This document shows, piece by piece, positions 1 to 4,837 of a DNA stretch of 9,218 nt (its first letter is position 1; each line of letters begins with the position of its first letter). The position numbers and the translations under genes are program-made. A model generated the notes under the pieces. It made no database searches. It was given only the letters and a program-made list of their open reading frames with translations, and was not told the DNA's origin. Origin of the DNA: an uncultured Clostridia bacterium (GTDB lineage Bacteria; Bacillota; Clostridia; Christensenellales; Aristaeellaceae); the NCBI GenBank assembly GCA_904420265.1, contig CAJFUU010000352.1, positions 1 to 9,218 of the forward strand. Reading direction: 5' to 3'.

Positions 1-1426
1 CCGGCGTGCGCACATCCAAGCGCTGGGCGTTTTCGGGCAGGTGTGACAAATCGGCATAATGGAACTGTTTCACCTTGCCGGTTTCGATGTTTTCAATCAT
101 GAACCCCGCCATGTTGACCGGATCCTTGGCGGAAGAATACGGCGGCGCGTAAGCAAGGTCCAGCTCCTTGAGCTGCACTGCGGTCATACCGGCCTGCATG
201 GCGGTGGCCAACACGTCGATGCGCTTATCCACGCCGTCGAAGCCGACAATCTGCGCGCCGAGGATGCGCAGGCTGCCCTTTTCGTAGATCACCTTCATGG
301 TCATAACCCTGCCGCCGGGATAATAGGAAGCGTGGCTGGCAGGAGACAGCACCACCTTGTCATAGGCCAGGCCGGCCGTCTGCGCCGCGCGCTCGTTAAG
401 GCCGGTGGCGGCGGCGGTCATGTCGAATACCTTGACCACCGAGGAACCCCACGAGGCCCTGTAAACGCTGTCGCCGCCGCAAATATTGTCCGCGGCCACG
501 CGGCCCTGCTTGTTGGCCGGCCCGGCCAGGGCAATGAGCGCCGGCGCGCCGGAAACGCCGTTTTGCACCAACACGGCGTCGCCCACGGCATAGATATCCG
601 GGTCGGAAGTGCGCATGTGGCCGTCGACGACAATGGCGCCCTTCGCGCCCGTCTCCAGGCCAGCCTCTCGAGCCAGCGCGGTGTCGGGGGAAACGCCAAT
701 GGCCAGAACCACCATTTGCGCGCCCAGCGCAGGGGCGTTATCCAGCAGCGTAAATACGCCTTCGGGCCGCTGCTCGACGCCGGTCACGGCGCTGCCCAGC
801 GCCAGCGCCACGCCCTTGGCGCGGAACTTGGCGTGCACAAAGGCGGCCATGTCCTCATCCAGCGGACCCAGAAGCTGCGGCATTTTTTCCACCACGGTCA
901 CGCGCACGCCCTGTTCGGTCAGGTTTTCGGCCATTTCCAGGCCGATGAAGCCGCCGCCGATCACCGTAGCCGTCTGCGGGCGGTTCTGCTCCACATAACG
1001 GCGGATGCGCAGGGCGTCCTCCACCGTGCGCAGCGTAAACACATTCGCTCCGTCCAGTCCCGGCAAGTTGGGCACAATGGGCTTCGCGCCCGGGGAAAGC
1101 ACCAGCTTGTCGTAAGGCTCTTCAAACGTTTCGCCCGTCTCCAGCGCGCGCACGGTTACCGCCTTGCGGGCGCGGTCGATCTTCACAACTTCGTGGCGCA
1201 CCCGCGCGTCTATGTTGAAACGGGCCCGGAAGCTCGCGGGCGTTTGCAGCGTCAACGCGCTTTCTTCTTCAATCGCGCCGCCCACGTAATAAGGCAGGCC
1301 GCAGTTGGCGTAGGAAACGTACCCGGAGCGTTCGAACATCACAATCTCCGCCCGCTCGTCCAAGCGGCGGATGCGCGCCGCCGCGGAAGCCCCGCCGGCA
1401 ACGCCGCCGACAATAACCACTTTCAT
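1..1426 (-). CDS. CoA-disulfide reductase / NADH oxidase-family flavoprotein, probably rhodanese-fused; 3' end cut by window edge
   Basis: 475 codons are visible. The protein is an FAD- and NAD(P)H-dependent pyridine nucleotide-disulfide oxidoreductase, cytoplasmic, expected to reduce CoA-disulfide, polysulfide or oxygen. Seen: an N-terminal FAD motif VIVGGVAGGAS (residues 4-14), the redox cysteine C42 in YANCGLPYY, a second dinucleotide motif VIGGGFIG (155-162), the FAD motif YAVGD ending at D283, and a C-terminal AYAPPYSSAKDPVNM block typical of CoA-disulfide reductases. It lacks the early His of NADH peroxidases, which favours the CoA-disulfide reductase branch. After the usual end of the family (about residue 450) the frame continues to HYADLSHLPENAQRLDVRTP, which looks like the start of a rhodanese domain, as in CoADR-rhodanese fusions; the rest lies outside the window. 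The start at 1426 is set by AAGGAGG at 1435-1441. It has its own promoter and probably is not part of the glycyl radical operon. The exact substrate is uncertain. Confidence 0.9.
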   Translation of the reverse strand, partial: MKVVIVGGVAGGASAAARIRRLDERAEIVMFERSGYVSYANCGLPYYVGGAIEEESALTLQTPASFRARFNIDARVRHEVVKIDRARKAVTVRALETGETFEEPYDKLVLSPGAKPIVPNLPGLDGANVFTLRTVEDALRIRRYVEQNRPQTATVIGGGFIGLEMAENLTEQGVRVTVVEKMPQLLGPLDEDMAAFVHAKFRAKGVALALGSAVTGVEQRPEGVFTLLDNAPALGAQMVVLAIGVSPDTALAREAGLETGAKGAIVVDGHMRTSDPDIYAVGDAVLVQNGVSGAPALIALAGPANKQGRVAADNICGGDSVYRASWGSSVVKVFDMTAAATGLNERAAQTAGLAYDKVVLSPASHASYYPGGRVMTMKVIYEKGSLRILGAQIVGFDGVDKRIDVLATAMQAGMTAVQLKELDLAYAPPYSSAKDPVNMAGFMIENIETGKVKQFHYADLSHLPENAQRLDVRTP

Positions 1427-1490
1427 CGCAAAAGCCTCCTTCTTTCACAGTTTTGCGCCCGTCGGCGCGTCTGCTTGTTTTTTCATGGAT

Positions 1491-1499
1491 AGTATAGCA
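1491..1499 (-). promoter_or_regulatory. extended -10 promoter of the CoA-disulfide reductase-like gene
   Basis: On the minus strand TGCTATACT (TGn followed by TATACT, one mismatch from TATAAT) lies 64 bases before the start codon, giving a predicted transcript start near 1484. No good -35 hexamer sits at 16-18 bases; the nearest candidate, TTGCCG at 1520-1525, is 23 bases away. The TG extension may compensate. The leader would be about 58 nt and includes the AAGGAGG site. Confidence 0.5.
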
Positions 1500-1627
1500 C
1501 ATTTTCTGCCCCGAGGCGACGGCAAAACGCATATTTTTGACATACGGCAGAAAATCCGGCGCACTCCGCCCAACACAGGCGGACAAAAGACGGCCTCCTG
1601 GCCGGGATTGCGGCGCGCGCTCGGGGT

Positions 1628-1670
1628 GTCGCCAGGCAACATGCCGTTAGGCGACGGCTTGCCGTAACGG
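1628..1670. other. two mutually exclusive hairpins
   Basis: CCGTTA (1644-1649) pairs with TAACGG (1665-1670), extended inside by GGC/GCC with one bulged base, enclosing loop GACGGCTT. The same GGCGAC stretch (1650-1655) can instead pair perfectly with GTCGCC at 1628-1633. No T tract follows on either strand, so it is not a simple terminator. Function unknown; chance pairing in GC-rich DNA is possible. Confidence 0.3.
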
Positions 1671-2028
1671 GGAGATGACTTGGGAGCCATGACGTACGCC
1701 TCCACAGGCGCAGGCGTCTTCGCGGGCCTTTGCGCGCCCGACAGAGTTATCGCCAGCCAATCGCGCTGTTGCGCCCTCCCCTGCCCTGCCGATCAATTTG
1801 GCTTTGTGCAGTCGCGCGCCAAGGAGCGATAAAAAGGAAAAAACATTCCGCGGGGATTTCATCCTGTCAAAAACCTTTGGAGAGAGAAAGTTCGCAAAGT
1901 TCCTACGGCCGCGGCCGCGGAAATGCGGTGAAAACCGTCATTATTCAGAGACGGCGCTTCCCGCAGCGAAAGCGGCGATAATTTCGCAAGGATGCAAAGC
2001 CTTTCCGCCAGACAACGCTTTCGAAAAA

Positions 2029-2116
2029 CGGTTTTGTAACTTTTCAACCGCCTGAAATCCTCGTTTCAGGGGAACCAGCGTTTCGCGGAGAATTCGCAGG
2101 TTTTGTACGCTGGCTC
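2029..2116. other. three stem-loops end to end
   Basis: CGGTT (2029-2033) pairs with AACCG (2046-2050). Next, CCTGAAA (2051-2057) pairs perfectly with TTTCAGG (2064-2070). One base later, GAACCAGCGT (2072-2081) pairs with ACGCTGGCTC (2107-2116) over ten positions. The single non-Watson-Crick position in the last stem is A-C on the plus strand but a G-U wobble in minus-strand RNA, so the minus transcript folds better. On the minus strand the CGGTT/AACCG stem is followed by TTTTT, a weak terminator-like end for anything read through from the dehydrogenase and repeat array. Whether this is a structured RNA, a terminator region or a decayed mobile repeat cannot be told. Confidence 0.4.
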
Positions 2117-2455
2117 AAACATTTGCAATGCCAAGCGATGGCAAAGCCGCAGAAAGCGCGTTTCAGAAAGGATTATACGGACGCTTTTCGCTCCGACACG
2201 ATTTGGCAGAGGGGCGCAGCAGCACTGTATTGGCCGGAACCTGCCTGCGGCGGAAACCACATCCGTAGACGCCCCTTGAAAACAAAAATCGCATGAGGCT
2301 CAGCTTCTGAACCGCTTCCGGCCATCGCGGTTTTTCCTGCGCCCCAAAAACAGAGCGGACGCGGTTTCCCGGACATCGCCGGGGCCGCATCCGCCGAAAT
2401 GCGCCTCTGCGGAGGCTCTCGTCCCATTTGCGCCGCTCCCAGCGGGCGGCCAGAA

Positions 2456-2533
2456 CATTGGCGGCGCAGACCGCCTCTTTGCCTCTGCCGGGATTTTGGA
2501 AAAACACTTGCACCCGCGGAGAAAACGCCGTCC
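2456..2533. repeat. decayed copy of the tandem repeat unit
   Basis: This stretch carries TTGGCGGCGCAGACCGCC, then GGAAAAACACTTGCA (2498-2512) and AAAACGCCGTCC before the first clear unit. They match, in order, the second half of the repeat units. The core lies 163 bases before the next core, in keeping with the array period. The array therefore once extended further left. Confidence 0.5.
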
Positions 2534-3240
2534 GCGCTTCTCTCCGCCCAAAGGCCGCCGGCCTTGCAAATCCGGCTTCACGTTGAAAAATAGCTGCGCT
2601 TCTCTCCTTCTGATCTTGCCTAGCCCTATGGATACTGCGGCGCAAGACGGCTCGCCGGTCGGAAAACGTTTGCAAAAGCAACGGTCGCCTGTGCTTCTCT
2701 CCGCTCAAAGACCGCTCTGCATCGCAAAACCCGATTCCGATTGAAAAGCAGCCGTACTTATCTCCGTCTTGGCTTGCCGGACGGTCTGGATGCTGCGGCG
2801 CAAGGCGGCCCACCAGTCGGGAAAACGCTTGCAAGAGCGACGGTCACCCGCGCTTCTCTCTGCCCAAAGGCCGCTCTGCATCGCAAAATCCGATTCCGAC
2901 TGAAAAGCAGCCGTGCTTGCCTAGCCCTATGAATACTGCGCCGCACGGCGGCTCGCCGGTCGGAAAACGCTTGCAGGAACAACGCCGCCCGCGCTTCTCT
3001 CCGCCCAAAGGCCACCAGCCTTGCGAACCCGGCTTCACGTTAAAAAATAGCTGCGCTTATCTTCGCTTAGGCTTGCCAGGCACTCTGGATACTGCGCCGC
3101 AAGGCGGCCCACCAGTCTGGAAAACACTTGCAAGAGCAACGACTGCCTGTGCTTTCCTCCGCCTGAAGGGCCGCCAGCCTTGCAACTCAAGCGCCGGTTG
3201 AAAAGCAGCCGTACTTGCTTAGCCTGGGCTTACCGGGCGG
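2534..3240. repeat. degenerate mosaic tandem repeat array, about 141-159-base units
   Basis: Units begin with a G(C/T)GCTTCTCTC-like sequence at 2534, 2691, 2850, 2991 and 3149 (the last diverged and partial), giving lengths of 157, 159, 141 and 158. Each contains a GGAAAACGCTTGCA-like core (2661, 2820, 2962, 3119). Lengths are not all multiples of three, so the array is not a repeated protein domain. The unit at 2850 lacks 16 bases next to CCTAGCCCTATG. The first part of the unit has two versions: one in units 2534 and 2991, with AAAATAGCTGCGCTT; another in 2691 and 2850, with GCTCTGCATCGCAAAA and GAAAAGCAGCCGT. The second part also has two versions: CCTAGCCCTATG in 2534 and 2850, and a GGCTTGCC type in 2691 and 2991. 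The array ends directly at the dehydrogenase stop codon (3241) and would form its 3' untranslated region if transcription continues. Confidence 0.85.
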
Positions 3241-4491
3241 TCAGATTTTCCTGGCCGACTTGAGCAGTTCCGCCTCGGCCTCCTCGCTCCAGAGGCCGTC
3301 GTGCGCCTCGCAAATGCGGTGCAGGCGCGCAAACATGGGGTCGCTTTCCCCCAGCGCGGCGAAATCCGCAATGGCGGTCAAGGGCAGATCCAGGCCGCAG
3401 TAAATCAGCTTCTTGGCCCCGGGGATGGAGGGCAGGCGCAGCGTGGTGTCGGTCACGGCGTTGAGTCCGCCGATGTGCGAAACCATGACCTCGGCGCGGA
3501 TTTCCCCCGAGGAAATCTTTTCAATGGCCTCGCGCATATCGCCGATGTCGCCGCCGGAGGTGCCCAGTATGTGCTTGTCGTTATAGTGTACGTCGTAGAA
3601 ATTTACCGGAGCGAAGAAGTCCTTGCGCGTCGGCCCCGCAAAAAAGCTGATGCAGCTGTCCTCGCCGCTGATGGCGTCCGCCTGGGCGATCACCGCCGGC
3701 ACGGGGGCCATGATCATCACGTCGTCAAACCCGCGCCCACCGGCGATCTGGCGAAGCAGGGCGGGCACGTCCTCCACGCCGCTGGTATCGACCACTTCCA
3801 CCCGCACGCCGTTTTGCGGCACAAGCAGCTTCCGGGCGCGCTGGACGCGTTGGGCGTCCACATCGGTAACGACGATCAGTTCGGGGCGATTTTCCATACC
3901 CATGGCACACTGCGCCATGCCCATGCCCATGGGGCCGCCGCCGGCCAGCACGGCCATGCAGCCGCCCGCGCGCGGGCCCATGACGTGGTCTTTGTGATTG
4001 GGGGCCAGGTGGTACTGTGCGCGCAGCGCGCTGATGAGGCAGGAATACGGCTCGGTGAGCGAAGCCCGGAAATAGCCCTTGCCTCGATAGGGCAGCAGGT
4101 AATTGCCCTCCAGCGCCTCCCTGGGCACGCGGATGTAGGTAATATCGCCGCCGTAGGCCGCAAACGAATAGCCGGGCCCGCGCACCTCGCCATCCAGGAA
4201 CATCTTCGGCTGCACGGTGAACACATCGCCCACCCGGAGGTCCGTCGCCGCACGCGCGCCGACCTTTTCAACCACAGCGCAGAATTCATGCCCGACCACA
4301 ACCGGATTTTGGTCGATGCCGTCCGGCACGGCGCGATGATCGCTGCCCTGCAGCGCGGCCTTGTGCGTGGACATACACAGGCTGTCCGTCACCACGCGCG
4401 CCAGAAGTTCCTCTTCGCCCATTTCGCCAATGTCGAACGTTTCAAAGCGCAAATCGGACTTGCCGTACATGCGCACTCCCTTGACAAGCAT
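3241..4491 (-). CDS. zinc-dependent alcohol dehydrogenase family protein, L-sorbose-1-phosphate reductase-like
   Basis: 416 residues. It is a medium-chain dehydrogenase expected to interconvert a keto group and an alcohol on a sugar or sugar phosphate with NAD(P)H. It resembles E. coli SorE (L-sorbose 1-phosphate to glucitol 6-phosphate) along its whole length as I remember that sequence: SLCMSTHKAALQGSDHR near 37-53, FFAGPTRKDF, NFYDVHYNDKHILGTSGG, MVSHIGGLNAV, IPGAKKLIYCGLDLPLTAI. Probable catalytic zinc ligands are C39, H68 in VVGHE and E147 in LTEP. The nucleotide-binding loop is GGGPMG (184-189). The four-cysteine structural zinc lobe is absent. The start at 4491 is chosen because AGGAGG lies just upstream; longer frames need a TTG start without a site. 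It lies 344 bases after the glycyl radical enzyme gene on the same strand, so it plausibly reduces that enzyme's carbonyl product. Family assignment is firm; the substrate is not. Confidence 0.88.
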   Translation of the reverse strand: MLVKGVRMYGKSDLRFETFDIGEMGEEELLARVVTDSLCMSTHKAALQGSDHRAVPDGIDQNPVVVGHEFCAVVEKVGARAATDLRVGDVFTVQPKMFLDGEVRGPGYSFAAYGGDITYIRVPREALEGNYLLPYRGKGYFRASLTEPYSCLISALRAQYHLAPNHKDHVMGPRAGGCMAVLAGGGPMGMGMAQCAMGMENRPELIVVTDVDAQRVQRARKLLVPQNGVRVEVVDTSGVEDVPALLRQIAGGRGFDDVMIMAPVPAVIAQADAISGEDSCISFFAGPTRKDFFAPVNFYDVHYNDKHILGTSGGDIGDMREAIEKISSGEIRAEVMVSHIGGLNAVTDTTLRLPSIPGAKKLIYCGLDLPLTAIADFAALGESDPMFARLHRICEAHDGLWSEEAEAELLKSARKI

Positions 4492-4534
4492 ACGGATTGC
4501 CTCCTGTTTCTGTATTCGCCTCTTTTTCGCAGCG

Positions 4535-4550
4535 GCCGCCCGCAGGCGGC
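4535..4550 (-). promoter_or_regulatory. hairpin in the dehydrogenase 5' leader
   Basis: Minus-strand GCCGCC-TGCG-GGCGGC is a perfect 6-base stem with a 4-base loop, 43 bases before the start codon. It is followed after eight bases by AAAAAG rather than a U tract, so it is not a terminator. It could be an RNA stability or processing element, or chance. Confidence 0.3.
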
Positions 4551-4711
4551 AAGGCGTCGCTTCCTCTGTGTGCGTTTTCAAAATGGATGTTGGCGGGAAT
4601 TTTTCGTTCCGACGCCACCTGGCGAAGGCGCGCGCGGCGCTGCGTTACCCAAAAACCCAACCCCGCCGCGGCGGAAAAAGCGTTCGCCACCGTCCCTTTT
4701 GAACGCGGAAA

Positions 4712-4786
4712 CTGTACAATGGAGGGGCAATGCGCCGGCATGCCCCCGAGAGCCTTGCGGGAACCGGGCGGCCTTCCATTGCACAG
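4712..4786 (-). repeat. long interrupted inverted repeat between operon and dehydrogenase
   Basis: CTGTACAATGGA (4712-4723) faces TCCATTGCACAG (4775-4786). The arms extend inward by GG/CC with one extra base. The only mismatch is A-C on the plus strand but a G-U wobble in minus-strand RNA, so the transcript forms an uninterrupted 12-pair stem. The 51-base interior is itself GC-rich. It could be a processing or stabilising hairpin in the operon transcript, or the remnant of a small inverted-repeat element. Confidence 0.5.
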
Positions 4787-4804
4787 CGTTCGGTTTGAAC
4801 TGGT

Positions 4805-4837
4805 AAAAACCGTTTGCGGCCACGCCGGCTTCGGTTT
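4805..4837 (-). terminator. possible weak intrinsic terminator after the glycyl radical enzyme gene
   Basis: On the minus strand, AAACCG overlapping the stop codon pairs with CGGTTT, with an inner GCC/GGC pairing around a five-base loop. The downstream side reads CGGTTTTTACC, so the T run is short and partly inside the stem. It may attenuate rather than fully stop transcription, allowing some read-through into the dehydrogenase gene. Confidence 0.35.

Larger units (their letters stand above)
1427..2455. other. non-coding stretch between the flavoprotein gene and the repeat array
   Basis: About 1 kb without a convincing gene. Open frames here are short, arginine-, alanine- and proline-rich, lack good ribosome binding sites and show no recognisable motif. 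It contains the flavoprotein promoter (1491-1499), overlapping hairpins at 1628-1670, a perfect 12-base palindrome CCGCGGCCGCGG at 1909-1920, and three adjacent stem-loops at 2029-2116. AT-rich patches around 1828-1850 and 2021-2045 break an otherwise GC-rich background. I see nothing I can name in 2150-2455. Confidence 0.6.
4492..4835. other. 344-base intergenic region between glycyl radical enzyme and dehydrogenase genes
   Basis: No gene is supported. In minus-strand order it holds a possible weak terminator at 4805-4837, a long inverted repeat at 4712-4786, a 12-base perfect palindrome CCGCCGCGGCGG at 4663-4674, and a 6-base-stem hairpin at 4535-4550 in the dehydrogenase leader. No convincing -35/-10 pair for the dehydrogenase could be found. 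That gene is therefore either expressed by read-through past these structures or uses a promoter I cannot recognise. Confidence 0.6.

Noticed and set aside
1445..1486. 13-codon leader peptide before the flavoprotein gene
   Set aside because: Its ATG lies at or upstream of the transcript start predicted from the -10 box, and it has no ribosome binding site.
59..1492. 477-codon open frame on the plus strand
   Set aside because: It is the antisense shadow of the flavoprotein gene, rich in His, Arg, Ala and Gly, and has no motif; the minus strand carries clear FAD, NAD and redox-cysteine motifs.
1647..1862. 71-codon minus-strand frame with a start near GACAGG
   Set aside because: The ribosome binding site is poor, the C-terminal half has random-looking composition and no family is recognisable.
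1842..1870. TTGACA on the minus strand at 1865-1870 as a second promoter
   Set aside because: At 16-18 base spacing the -10 position reads about AATGTT, matching only three of six consensus bases, and no gene follows.
1909..1920. 12-base palindromes CCGCGGCCGCGG here and CCGCCGCGGCGG at 4663-4674 as regulatory sites
   Set aside because: Perfect symmetry of G and C alone is fairly likely in DNA this GC-rich, and neither lies at a promoter.
2163..2834. 223-codon minus-strand frame across the repeat array
   Set aside because: It runs through the tandem repeat, is arginine-rich, lacks a ribosome binding site, and its frame is not kept from unit to unit because unit lengths vary.
2534..3240. CRISPR array
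   Set aside because: Units of about 141-159 bases are directly joined, diverge along their length and have no unique spacers; no cas gene is present.
4476..4492. TGTCAAGGGA near the dehydrogenase start as a second DeoR operator half-site
   Set aside because: It encodes the first residues of the protein (LVKG), has no second arm, and no promoter is visible beside it.
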